DNA of 64,000 bases from Ceratopteris richardii. Its lineage: Eukaryota; Streptophyta; Polypodiopsida; Polypodiales; Pteridaceae. Under the pieces are notes generated by a model. That model saw only the letters and a program-made list of their open reading frames with translations. It had not been told where the DNA came from and ran no database searches. The stretch covers positions 197,161,884-197,225,883 of the forward strand of contig CM035414.1 in assembly GCA_020310875.1 (NCBI GenBank), read 5' to 3'. Positions 48,250 through 61,518 of this stretch are shown piece after piece. A program made the position numbers and the translations under genes. The stretch's first letter is position 1, and each line of letters begins with the position of its first letter.

Positions 48250-50760
48250 TTTTTTCTGCTTCTCTACTCATAGCTTTCTACAACAATCTCCTTTGCCATG
48301 AGATTCTTCTTGATGAAGTGGTAATGAACCTCTATGTGTTTAGTTCTTGCATGGAAAATGGGGTTTGCTACTAGATGCATGTAACTTAAATTATCTCTAA
48401 ATATGTGAGATTAGGAACTCACAAGTCCCAAATCTGCATACAACATGTAATTCCAAGCTCTAGGAGCTTGTTTCAATCCATAGAATGCTTTCTTAATTCT
48501 CCAAACATAAGATATATGATTAGGATTTTCAAAACCTAGTGGTTGTGACATGTATACCTCTTCAATTATCTAATCATTTAAAAATGCATTTTTCACATCA
48601 ATTTGGAGGAGTCTCCAACTTCTTGAAGCAACTACACTTATCAATGTTCTGATTGTAGTCATCTTTGCAACAGGTGACAATGTGTCCTCATATTCTATAC
48701 CACGCATTTGTGAGCATCCCTCGGCAACTAATCATGCCTTGTACCTACCAATTGATCCATCTGAGCCTTTTTTAGTTTATATACCCATCTACAACCAATT
48801 ACCTTTTGATTGGGTGACATTGAAACCAAATCCCAAGTGTCCATCTCCTTCAATGCATCTATTTCTTCTTTCATAGCCTTTTCCTAATTAGGGTTTCCCT
48901 TTGCCTCTTCATAATTTGAGGATTCTTTTAAAATTGAGTCCATTTCCAAGTAGATTGAATACTTTGTAAAAGATATGCAATCATATACATACCTTTTTTA
49001 TTGTCTTTTCTCCCTTGTTGACCTTCTAGGTGCTTGCTTGGAGCATTCTCCACACTCCTGCATTTATGCTTTGCCTCTTGACTTCCATAGCTTGTAATAT
49101 TTTCCCCTTTCATCTTCTTCATCGTCTATATCACTTCTTGGATCATGGACCTGTCTATCATGCTTTCTTCCTAATTGATGGAAATCATAATCAAGATCAT
49201 ATGGTAGAGTTACCTTTTGTTTGTATTCATCATACCAAGACATGTCTTCTTCAAACACAACTTCCCTACTTGTAGTGAATTGCTTGGTTGAAGGATTATA
49301 TAACATATAACCCATCTGAGTTGAATCATATCCAATAAATACTACCTTTGTTGCCTTTTTATCTCGCTTACCTCTAATTTGTGAAGATACATGAACATAA
49401 GCTAAAGAATCAAATACCTTGCAATGTCCAAGACTAGGTTTTCTTCCATACCATGCCTCATAAGGAGTCGTAACTTGGAGTGGTTTGGATGGTAGCTATT
49501 GACAAGGTACATAGTAGTTGAAATAGCCTCTACCCATAGATAATGTGGCAACCTCTTTTCTTCAAGAATTCTTCTGGCTTATCCAACCAATGTCTTGTTT
49601 TTTATCTCTTCAATTTCATTCAATTGAGGAGAGTACCTGGTAGTCGCTTCCCTCTTGATACCTTTATCTTGCAAGAACCCATTGAATTCATTAGAGAAGT
49701 ATTCTTCCCTTGCATCATATTTGAGTTTCTTGAGTGATCTACCTATATGATTCTCCACATTTGCTAGATACTTTTTGAAGCAATCAAACACTCCATTCTT
49801 ACTCTTGATAAAGTATAGAATAGTCCATTTATTATGGTCATCAATAAATTAGACATAATACCTTGATCCTACGAATGAAGGTTCTTGACTTGGTCTCCAC
49901 ACATTAGTGTGTAATAAGTCCCAAAGGTTGTTGTGAATTTAGCCTTTGTGGTTGAATGGTTGTCTTTGTGCCTTCCCAATCTAACATGTATCACATCTCT
50001 TGATCATGTGTTTCTTTGATATGTTTGTTGGTCCTAGAACAGTTTTCTTTCATTCACATTAGCTAGCCTCTCATTCCACACTTCAAGCTCCCTTAGATTT
50101 GGGACCCAAAGTTGAATAGAGCTATGTTTTCGGTTTCTCCTACTTCAAAAGTAAAGATCCTACCATGCTTCTCACCTCTGGCTATCTTCTTGAAGCCTTG
50201 ACATGGATCTTCCACAAAAGCTCTATGTTGGGTGAACCTAAATTGGAAGCCTTTCTCAATTATTTGGCCCACACTTATTAGGTTTTTTGTAATAGTAGCA
50301 ACATAGAGTACATTACTCATAATGTTTATCATGGCATTGGAAGCTTTAACATTACCAATCTTCTCTACACTATGTTTTGGTGCCATCCCCTATTTGTACT
50401 TCATGTCTATGCTTAAGACTTTCCAAGTCACATAAGAGAGCTATGTTTCTTGCAACATGATTTGAACATCTTGAATCCACGTAGAATAAATCATCATCTT
50501 CTTTACCTTCCTTATGGCTTAGATTCATCAAAAGCAATGAGTCTTCATGTTACTGATCTTCAGATAATTTTTTTAGTCCCTTCTTCTATGTCCTCTATTG
50601 TTATTGTTTAATTTGTATCCACCTCTACCTTTATTGCTGCCATATCCACCTTTTCCACTTCCTTTTGGGTCTTTCCATTGAGCCAAAAAATCTGAGTGGT
50701 TTGGTTGTTCTTGTCACATATGGCACAAGGTTGAACATTCTAGCATTTGGTTTTTTCATG
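48250..50760 (-). pseudogene. Family E gag 3' end and pol
   Basis: From high to low coordinates: a Cys/His finger remnant of gag (about 50740-50690, CAICDKNN-like); the pre-integrase part of pol (50386-50093, YVATITKNLISVGQII); an integrase remnant (49791-49579) with degenerate DNGGE and NG..E motifs (now YDAREEYFSNEF and LNEIEEIKN); GYMLYNPSTKQF with an acidic tract (49315-49064); RT (about 48900-48440: [37 protein letters not shown]); and an RNase H tail (TKHIEVHYHF near 48330). Frameshifts and stops throughout; catalytic residues of integrase are lost. Confidence 0.8.
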
Positions 50761-50765
50761 CTTTG

Positions 50766-51736
<971 letters not shown>

Positions 51737-52704
51737 TTGCCCCACTCAAGCTTTAAATCCAAATTCTTGACTCCAAATAGAACTTTGATTCGCTTGAGCT
51801 TCTGAGCATCCATTGCTTAGTTCCAACATATTGAATATCAATCTCTTCATTTACAACCTTTTCTAGGATAAAATGATAGTGTACTTCAATGTGTTTGGTT
51901 CTTGTGTGGTACACTAGATTAGACGCAAGCTATAATGAACTTATATTATCACCAAAGAGTTATGGACTTGATGTAAATAGATTCAAATCTTCATAAAGCT
52001 TCAAATACCACATAATCTCACATGTTGCATTTGTAAGACTTCTATACTGAGCTTCTGTGCTTGAAAGTGCTACTCTAGGCTATTTTTTAGAACTCCATGA
52101 AACCAATTTATTCCTTGCAAATATTAGATATCCACGTGTACTTCTTCTATCATCTTTATTTTCAGCCCTATTTGCATCACTATATGTTTTATCATAAATT
52201 CATGATATTTATAGCCCAAACCTTCATTTAATGTACCCTTCAAATATCTCAAGACCCTTTTAGTTGCTTGCATATGTACATTTGTTGATTTGTTCATGAA
52301 TTGAGAAAACATACTTACACTACATGTAATATATGGCCTTGTTAAATTTGCATATAAAACATCAAAGACCTATAGATAAGTGGATGTTCTAAAGGTTCAC
52401 CAATTTCAACATTGTACTTCACATTGGGTTCCATAGCATTATTGATACTCTTGCAATGTTCTATGTCATATTTCTTTAACAAATATAAAATATACTTCCT
52501 TTGTAAAAGATATATACCACCTTCTTTCTTCATAACTTTGATTCCAAGAATGTAAGTCAATTCTCCTAAATTTGAAATTTGAAATTCAGATTCAAATTGT
52601 GCTTTAATCATGGTTGTCTCACATTCATTGTTTCCTTTTATTATCAAGTCATCCACATAAATTGAGATATAAACAATCAATGATCCTTCAATCTTAACAT
52701 ACAA
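51737..52704 (-). pseudogene. Element F RT C-terminal part and RNase H
   Basis: RT resumes at about 52704 with YVDDLIIKG (catalytic YVDD) and SNLGELTYILGIK. RNase H-linked sequence follows from 52312 (QATKRVLRYLKGTLNEGL), with several stops, to the polypurine tract. Upstream RT motifs and all of integrase are absent: protease-associated sequence joins RT directly near 52735. Confidence 0.85.
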
Positions 52705-52734
52705 ATAAGTATCTACATTTCAACACCTATATCT

Positions 52735-53971
52735 ATCCTCCATCTATCCAACTGAAATCAAATTTCTTGTAATAGTAGGAACAAACAAAACATCTCTGAC
52801 AGTTACATGTTCATTAAGTGGACAATCACCAATATATACTACTTCATGCTTAGTATTATCTCCTATGGCAACTGTAACTCTTGAATCTGGCTTGTGTAAG
52901 TTCGCAAACATATTCATATTATGACTCATGTGGTTTGAGCAACCACTATCTACATACCAAGTTTTGTTGTTTACCTTCCTCTTGTGTGTTTAAGTATGCA
53001 TAGCCATAAGAATGTTTTGATTCTGTGTCTGAGCCTCCTCTTGCATTATGTTGTTGTTTTGATGCATGCATGTTCTCTTGGCCTCTTCCTCTTTGTCGTC
53101 CTCTAAAACTACCTCTTCTATTTGGGTTGGACAAGCAATCCCTTGCATAATGACCAGCTTTACTACAATAATTACAAGTAATGTTACCTTGCTAATTTGG
53201 TTGAGACTCTTGACCTTGTATTGTCCTTCCTCCTCTAGTAGCATTAAAGCTTCTTCTTCCTCTTTAATTGTTGTTGAATCTTCCTCCTCCTCTCCAATTT
53301 CCTCTCCCTCTTGCTCTATTTGATGAAGTATAAAGATCTTGTCTTTGACTACCTCTTTGAGAATGATAAGAATTTCCACCTTCTATGTTGATTTCTTCAA
53401 TCATCATGAGCGTTTGTAAATCTTCAAAGGATGGTAGATTCTCTCGAGTGATAATAGATATAATGAAAGATTTCCATCTTCCTTCTCTCAAGCCATTTAA
53501 CATGATATTAGACTTTATATCCTCACTATGAGATTCATTAATAGAGGTTAATGCTTCAATAAGAGATTTTACCTCAAGAATATAATCATTAATTGATTGT
53601 CGTGGCTTCTTTTTTACTCTTGTCAGCTCACCAATAAGTTGTGTTTGCCTCGCTCTATTTGTAGTTGCAAATAACCTTTCTAGAGACTCCCAGACTTCTC
53701 TACTAGTATTCAAACCTCTTATATGTCCAAGCATAGTATTCAAAACTGTTTGTGATATAATAAACAAAACTTTTCTATCTCTTTCCATCGATTCTTGTTC
53801 TCTTGCTTGATCTACTTGTGTAGGAGCTTCTCATAATACAAGCTTCACTCATGTACCTCTTATCAATCCCCAAAGACCTTTAGACATGAGATAAGACTCC
53901 ATTCTAAATTTCCTCATGGGGTGATTTCTCCCATCGGATAACTTTTCAATAGATGCACTCAGATATGCCAT
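52735..53971 (-). pseudogene. Element F gag and protease
   Basis: ATG at 53971 starts a copia gag frame with two early stops, then 53788-53264 is open (VWESLERLFATTNRARQTQLIGEL, INDYILEVKSLIEAL, NIMLNGL), with an Arg/Gly-rich tail. A frame change leads to the CCHC knuckle CNYCSKAGHYARDC (about 53132-53173) and protease WYVDSGCSNHMS (about 52925-52965), then VLFVPTITRNLISVG ending near 52744. Confidence 0.88.
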
Positions 53972-54051
53972 GTTGAATTGTTATAAACAAAGAAGATAAT
54001 TCAATAAGCTTTATGAAGGATCTGAAAAACAAATAGCTATGATATCACAAT

Positions 54052-54903
54052 GTTTTGTTTACACACTTGTAAACATCAAATTATGCAACGAGAAGTGATG
54101 AGACCTCCCAAGATCTTCAAAAGATCAAACAAATACTTCCAAACTTCAAAAATCAAATTTTCCACCAAACTTTCAAGAAAATAGAAATGGTTGGCTATAG
54201 CAAACTAATCACCAAAAGCCCTCTGAGTAGAACTCATTAAAACCAATCATATATTTTTAAATTAGACTTTGAGTAGCATGCTTTAGAAACAAAAAACATA
54301 AAAAAAGATGGAGCATAGCTCCCAAACGAATAGTTTGAAGTCAAGGTTTGAAAAAGTCTGCTACAGCAAGGTATCACTAACTACCCGAATTGAAATTTTA
54401 TGTATAAAAGTAGAAAAACTCAAAAATCTATGAGGAATTTTGATAAAGGCTGAGAATATGAGAGATAAAAAAACTGCTCCAAGTGAAAACACTCAAAAAA
54501 ACCTCATAACAACTGATATATGAAAGTTTGAAGAGAGGTATGTCTCTGATGAGACACCGGATACACACAAGAAAGTAGATTTGCAAAAATGCCAACTTGC
54601 GCAGAGTTTTCTCATTGAATTTTGTAGAAAAACTGATCTACAATATAATACAAGTTGTAAGATTTGCAACGCAACAAGAATCACGCAATTTGGCCACCTA
54701 CACTAAGAGAACCATCTTTTTATTGAGAGGTTGTCAATAGAAGCACCTTCCTTGGCTAAAAATAGACACCTCTCCTTTCCTTCCTACTTTTATATACTTT
54801 TACTCTAAACTTAAAGATATGAGTAGCTCCACATATTATTTATCATAAATAATAGAATCCACAAGATTCATAAAACTACTTTAGAGCTTGTTCTTATGTA
54901 ACA
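54052..54903 (-). repeat. Element F 5' LTR, 852 bp
   Basis: TGTTTTG to ATGTAACA. A minus-strand TATA (GTATATAAAAGTAGG) at about 54786-54800 is intact here and damaged in the 3' LTR. Confidence 0.92.
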
Positions 54904-55500
54904 CTTTGGTCCCTTCTTCTTCTCTTTCCACTTGCTCTTGCCTGCAAAGTTGACTTGGGAAGTCTGCTCTTGATCCTCTTCCTTCTTCTTGCCTTTGTTC
55001 TTTTTGTCTCTCTTATCTGCACAACAAGCACTTGTAGTATTGCCTTGATAACCTTCCTTCGTATTATTGTTGCCCTCTTGGTTGAAGAATTGTCCAAGGA
55101 ATACGTTGAAATATGGAGTTGTATATCCATGAAAAGATCATAAGCCATGGTGAAGGATTGCCATTGCTTATCACTTCTAATTCCATTTACAATTTGCCTC
55201 ATGATGGCCTCTTCTTCAATCAGCTCTCCAACTGATGCTAACTGATCTACATACTCCTTGACCTTGGTAATAAAATCTATGATAGTTTGTTTAGGTATCT
55301 TCTTCATTTGGTTGAACTCATTCCAAAGATGGTTCTTCCTTGCCTTTGTGCTAGCAGAAAAGAAAGTCTCTAGGGAATTCCAAGTCTCTTGAGATTTCTT
55401 GCACCCTTTTATATGTGGTAATAGAAAATCAGAGAGTTTAGTATGTATGACCTTGCTTGAGCTTACGCACCAAAGTGTGAGCTTATCTATCTTGGTCTGC
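54904..55500 (-). pseudogene. Family E gag, 5' part
   Basis: Open from about 55500 to the F insertion: copia gag motifs (SQETWNSLETFFSASTKARKNHLWNEF, QTIIDFITKVKEYVDQL, IVNGIRSDKQW). A frame change near 55130 leads into a Lys/Arg-rich region. At 55500 it joins family C gag without a start of its own; see the separate finding. Confidence 0.82.
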
Positions 55501-56148
55501 AAGAGCGAATGTGAGGAATAATGGCACATTTGATAGAAAAGGCTATCAATGCATGTGTCTAATCATCTCTACCATCCCAACAAATTTGCTCTACAGTAGG
55601 TGCAACAAGAACTGCAACATGAACATGAACATGAAGAATATCGCCATCTTCAATGCCATTTGCATCACTTTCCGTAACTATATTTGCAAGTGTAATAGGG
55701 CATTTTTCAACACCGTGTACAATATTCCACAGCCCTTTTGCAACCAATACATGACGCATCATATAAGCCCATAATCGATAATTGGTACCATCCAACTTAT
55801 CCTCAATAGCCCACATATGAAATACATGATTGCTTTCAGCCATGGCCACTAAGTAAAATACCTTGACGCAAAAAAATGAATGTATCTCAAAAAGTTGAGC
55901 AGAACTACTGGGTCAAATTATGATAAACATGTAGTAGACTTTGAGATGCTTATACTAGCGCACCAAAACCTATATATATGTTTGGCACAAAAAGACATAA
56001 TTGCCTGCACAAGCACTACGAGTGTGTTTGGCGGCCAAAACGAGTTCAAATCATGAGTATGCTCACCAAATTTGGTGCAATTTTGAGACTGTGATCCGAG
56101 GGTATCCAGGACACCCTAGATGAAACGAGGACCTGCTCTAATACCAAT
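55500..56148 (-). pseudogene. Family C copy 2 leader and 5' part of gag
   Basis: After the PBS (about 56130-56148) and a 300-bp leader, gag starts at 55849 (MAMAESNHVFHMWAIEDKLDGTNYR). It is open for 96 codons, cleaner than copy 1, then has a stop near 55559 and reads on to about 55500, where family E gag sequence takes over. Confidence 0.85.
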
Positions 56149-56376
56149 TGTTGGAGTTTGAGGTGTGTGGAAGCAAGCGAATAGCACAAGGAAGAAGAAG
56201 AAGCTTGGAGCAAAAAACACAATATTGAGTGTATTACCACTAGAATGTACAAAGATAAAATGACCCATTTGTTTTATATCCGTATACAAGTCGGGGGAAA
56301 AAACCTCCAAAAGAGGGAAAAAAGTGCCCTACAATCCTAAAGTGTTCACACACATCACTACCTAAATATATCAACA
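56149..56376 (-). repeat. Family C copy 2 5' LTR, 228 bp
   Basis: Plus strand TGTTGGAGTTTGAGG to AATATATCAACA: the reverse complement of the 46002-46222 LTR. Confidence 0.92.
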
Positions 56377-57911
56377 TACAGGATATAAGAAGTTTTTTTT
56401 TGCATTTGAGAGTATCCCTCTAGGAGAAGGCTCAAGTGAACTAAAGAAATTATGTTGCGAGGTAATATGTTTAGTTGCCCCACTATGAAAGTATTAAAAA
56501 ACTACATCTACTACAGACATACACTACTCATGAGAAGATGGTTCATTGGTGCAAAGAGTAGTAAATGCCCATTCTTCATTTTGCATAAGATTAGCAGCCT
56601 CTATTTCTAGTGTAGAGGCCTCTACAACAACCATCCAAGCCTCTTTCTTCTTTGCCTCTTTTGCAACCCATTTTGGACAACTCTTTATGACATGATCATT
56701 TCCTTTACAGTATTTGCAAAACTAATTCTACTTTTCTGTTTTCTTCTCATCTTTGTCTTCCTTTTTTTACTGTGCAGCATTAGAAATTTCAACTTACTAG
56801 TAGATGAGCTCCATTTACATTTGCTCTTGTGACTAGCTAAGAAAACTTGATCTCCAACATGCATAATAGACCTGTTCTACATAGACTAATCTTCATGCAA
56901 CAAAATAGAGACTAACTCCTTGTATGTAAAGGCATTTGGATTGCCTTTCATCATAAATTGAAGAGTAGAAGAAAAATTATGATATGAATCTAAAAGACCA
57001 TTAAGAATAGTTTACATAAGTGAACTATGTGATAAAATTTCATCAGCAAAAATCAACTACTTCTTCAAATCTATCATCTTTGTCAAATAGCTCTCCATGG
57101 AATCTCCTTCATTCATGTGCTCACTCTCCAACAAGTTTTGGATATAAGCAACACACTCCTCATTTCTTGACTAATATAATGTTATAAGTGTATCCCAAGC
57201 ATCCTTTGCAATCTTGAAAGATCGAATATGAGGGATAATGGCATGTTTGACAGAAAAAGTTATCAATGCATGTATCGGAGCATCTCTACCATCCCAACAA
57301 AGTTTTTCTTCAATAGCTATAGTAGGAACCACACCACAAATAGTAATCTAAAGATCATCATCTTTAATGCCATCTGCATCACCTTCAATTACTATATTCT
57401 CATGTATACTCGGGCATCTTTTAATATTGTTCACAATACTTTGTAACCCTTTTGCTACCAATACAAGGCACATCATATATGCCCTTAACGGGTAATTAGT
57501 ACCATCCTACTTGTCCTCAATAGCCAACATACAGGATACATCATTGGTTTTAGCCATGGCCATTGAATAAATACCTTGATGTAGAAAAATGAACATATCT
57601 CAAAACTTTGAAATGAACTACCATGTCAAGCTCTACTAAACCTGTAGCAAAATTTGAGGCATTTGTATTGGCAAACCAAAAATTGTATATATGTTTAGTA
57701 GAAAAGGATTAAATTTCCTACACAAGCATAGTCATAGTGCATTTGGAAGCCAAAACAAGGTTAGATCGAAATTTCGATACCACATGTCGAAGATGTTTTG
57801 AACTCTTAATCAATTTGAGTATGCTCACCCATTTCCATGCAATTTTGAGACTCTGACCAAAGGGCTATTGAAGATGCCCTAGATGAAGGGGAAACCTGCT
57901 CTTATACCGAT
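56377..57911 (-). pseudogene. Family C copy 3 gag and start of protease
   Basis: PBS at 57898-57911 and leader, then gag starting at about 57560 (MAMAKTNDVSCMLAIEDK). The gag domain is broken by stops, zinc knuckle CKYCKGNDHVIKSC at about 56680-56730, and a protease start where FDSGATKHIT has become FHSGATKHIT. The element is cut at about 56385, where the copy 2 LTR begins. Confidence 0.85.
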
Positions 57912-58142
57912 TGTTGGAGTTTGATGTCTGTGGGAGCACACAAATAACAGAGGAAGAAGAAGAAGATTGGAGCACAACAAAAAATATTGAATGTATTACC
58001 GAGTGAATGTACAAAGATAAGAAATTGTTAGGGTTATAGCCATGTATACAAGTTGAGGTGGAAGAAACCTCCTAAAGAGGGAAAAAAACTCATCGGTGAT
58101 CCTAAGTGTGTTCAAACACATCACTACCAAAATATATCAACA
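57912..58142 (-). repeat. Family C copy 3 5' LTR, 231 bp
   Basis: TGTTGGAGTTTGATG to AATATATCAACA on the plus strand, diverged from the other two LTRs by scattered changes. Confidence 0.9.
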
Positions 58143-58149
58143 CTACCCC

Positions 58150-60010
58150 TAAACTTAGGGGACCATTGGCCTCGTGGGACTCTATTCAAGGTTGCTCACC
58201 GATGTCTCGGATCCTGGGATTGGGGAGCCTGGTGACTCTCTTTCCTTACAATACCTTAGATGGTCCAATTTGATGTTCATCCAAAGTACAAGTTGGGATT
58301 CCCATTAATCAGGTAATGGCAAATCGGCTTCTCCTCATAATGGGAGCCTTACAAAATGTGCATTGATATATACAATCATGAGGGGTAGACATTGGTCATA
58401 TACTCATACCCCTTCCATGTTTTCCAAATGATAAAGCACTTGAAAAAGAGTAGCTCAACAAGAATCTTCAATAAATAGGCATTGGACAATGTTCCTCCTC
58501 CACAATGTCACCTACTAGATCACGAATGAACGGTAATGTATTTTTATATGCTTCATGTGAGCATGAAATATTGGATCCTACAATGTCCATACAACTTTGA
58601 TTATCACATTTAAGTATAATCACCATTTTTTATGGAAAGCCTAGATCTACAGGAATTATCCTTAGCAGGCTATCTCACAAGAAGCAAAAACAAGCTTCTT
58701 AGTACTCTTCTTTATTCGTGGAGAGTGCGAGAGTTGGCTATTTCCTACTTACTTAAGAAATTTTTTATAAAAAATTTGAGAAGTACTATCCAGAAATTGA
58801 ATTTCTAGAATCACAATCATCAGCCCAATCTAAATCATAGTACCCTTGAAGTGTGTCATTTATGGTATAAAGAATACCAAAATCCAAGGTTCATGCAATG
58901 TACCTTAGAATTTGCATGCCTTCAATCAAATGGCTCTCTTTTGCTTTGTTAGTGAACCTATCCAATACTTCCAACATCATAATAGATATCTCATCTACTG
59001 TTGCACAAAATGATAAGAGTCCCAACAAGATTTTTGTACTTCTTAGCATCTACATCTCATGTGTCATCTTCTATTGAAAGTTTAAGATTTACCACCATAG
59101 GTGAGCTAGTGTCTTTACAATCCATCATCCAAAAAACTTTAAGGATTTGATTATCATATTTCTATTATGATACAAAAATCCCATCATCCTTTGGCCTTTA
59201 ATGGCAAGGTAATAATGAAGTAGTCTGACATCTGTCATCTCAAAATTATTGTTCAAGCTAGCATGCATTTGTTTAACGAAATCTACATGATCTCGTGTAA
59301 TGATCAAATCATCTACGTACCAGATGACAATCGCTAGCTAGTTATCTTTTCTCATAACATACAAATTTGCATCAGAAGCAGTTCTCTGGAAGCCTAGGGT
59401 TCAGAAAAATTTGACAATTCATTGATATCAAGATCTTGGAGCCTGCTTAAGGGGATATAATGCCTTTTTAAGTCTATAAACCTTGTGTTCTGAATGAGGT
59501 ACATGAAAAATTGGTCATCAAGACAAATATATCTCCTCCTTGAGGGAATCATTGAAAAATGCTAATTTTACATCCATCTAGAATATATACCATCTTTTAT
59601 GTGTTGCAACTACAAGTATTGTGCCAATTGTGGTCATTCAAGTTGTTTCTGCAAATGTCTCCTGGGCATCAACTCCTTCCACTTATGAAAATCCTTGTGC
59701 AATATGGAGAGCTTTGTAATTCTCTAAAGTACCATCTACTTTGTATTTTGCTTTTCAGATTCCAATTCATTCCAATTACATTTTCCTTTGGTGGTAAATC
59801 TACCAATTCCAAAGTGTCATTCTTTAGTATGTTATCATATTTAGCCTTCATCGGTCCTCTTTGCTTGGGATCTTTGAGTGCTTCATCTAAAATTGTGGGT
59901 TCTTTTATTGATCCCATAATTTCATCCATAAATGCCATATTAACAATATGATGTGAGGCTTTTTTGTTATCGTTAGTGTCCATATGAAAGGCCAAATGGT
60001 TGTAGCACAC
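58150..60010 (-). pseudogene. Family G copia RT and RNase H remnant
   Basis: From 60010 down: a linker, RT N-terminus (EALKDPKQRGPMKAKYDNILKND, LVDLPPKENVIG), a broken middle, WYVDDLIITRDH with catalytic YVDD near 59310, FEMTDVRLLHYYLAIKGQ, and an RNase H remnant at about 58870-58560 (DLDWADDCDSRNSISG, HMKHIKIHYR). Stops and frameshifts are frequent. Gag, integrase and LTRs are not seen; the left end meets the family C copy 3 LTR. Confidence 0.8.
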
Positions 60011-60189
60011 TTTTGTATATGTTTTTTAATAAAACAAATAGTGGCTCCATCGTTCACAGGTTGAAAGTTCGAACGCATTGATATGATCTAAGAAATCTAT
60101 GTTCATGGTATGTGTACTATGTGTGTTTTCTTGTGTATTTTGCACCCCTTGTGTGGAGTATTGTGTGTGGTTTCAAAGTTCGGGTTTCT

Positions 60190-61518
60190 ACAGCAAAGGT
60201 ATCAGTGCGAAGCTCTCGAGAATGAGATTCCACCATCGTGCATCACCAAAGAAATACATTACTTTTATCAGAGCATTTTGATGCAAAAGCTTTGTTCAAG
60301 GCTTACAAATAAGGCGGGAACAAAGGCATAGACCTTGGAATACCTTTTCGTTTGGATCAGTGAAGTCATTGTTTATGACATTGGCTTCCTGTGGGGGAGG
60401 ACCTCAATGATCAAGGAAGAAGGAGATTCCTCGTACTTCCCGGGAGATCACGCATTCCAACGTGTTCCCCTTAGAGCTCACTTAACTGACAGAGATCTTG
60501 CTACTAAGATACACTCTTGTGGTGCTTGAGGAAGGGGAAACACTAAGGTTCACATTAACTTGAACATGTTTTGCACCCTCAAAGCTTCATTCTTTGTTTT
60601 CAAAGCCTATTTTGAAGCATTTTGGAGGTGTTTTTTGGAGCCATTTTCGAATATTTTCACGCATAGTTCTCTTTACATAGGTTCAAGAACATTAAGAAGA
60701 GTGTTCCTTGTATTTTTATGAAAACAAATACTCATATTTAGGGCTATTTTTCATCCACAATAGTAAATCTTCAACCAAATATAGGTTTCTTGAAACGTTC
60801 TCAGTTGTAGGGGGAGCAACCACCACAAATTTATGCAAGTTTTTGAGCCTAAAGAACAGAGTTGACAAACACTTGTAGGTGTTGTTGGCTAGTGTTTGGG
60901 CTATCTATTCAGCCTTTAAGCGCCATTATACTGCATATATTGAGAACATACACACTATGTATGCTTTTGTGGATGCATATGTATGTTCATGTGGTCATTG
61001 ATATAGTGGTTATGTTTTTTGCATAAAGCCATTTAGGTTTGATAAAGAGGGTCATGGTGAGGCTTTCTTAAATGGGAGACACCCAATTTTCGGGGCCTTT
61101 TTGGTGATGCGGGTGCAAGAATTACCCAGCCTCACCATAGGAGATTTATGCTAGTTGTTCATAGGTGCTCGATAAGCCTAGTTGGCTTCTTTTGGGTAAC
61201 TGATTATATGCAGTGGAGTCAGTGATTCACTATGCATGTTTCCATATGCTCCTTTCGTAGAGGAGACTAACGAAATTTCTCCAATTTTTGGTATTGCCAA
61301 TTATACAATGGTTGATTTACTCCTTGATATACTTTTTGATGTGAGCAAATTCACCCTCACATAATCATTTTGGTTGGTCATTACTATTCATTAATCAATT
61401 TCTCTGGGGACACTATTGAATTTTCCTAGAATCTGACACTCAATCATCCTTTTTTTAGCTTTTAGTGGCATTTGGACCATTCTAGCTCCATTATCATTCT
61501 AGTTAGTTCTCTATCATC
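60190..61518 (+). other. Possible leader of copia H with PBS-like site
   Basis: AGGTATCAGTGCGAAG at about 60197-60212 follows a TCTACA, as expected of an LTR end and an initiator-Met-type PBS. The 1.3 kb up to the H gag start holds no motif I recognise. No matching LTR is seen, so this is tentative. Confidence 0.4.
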
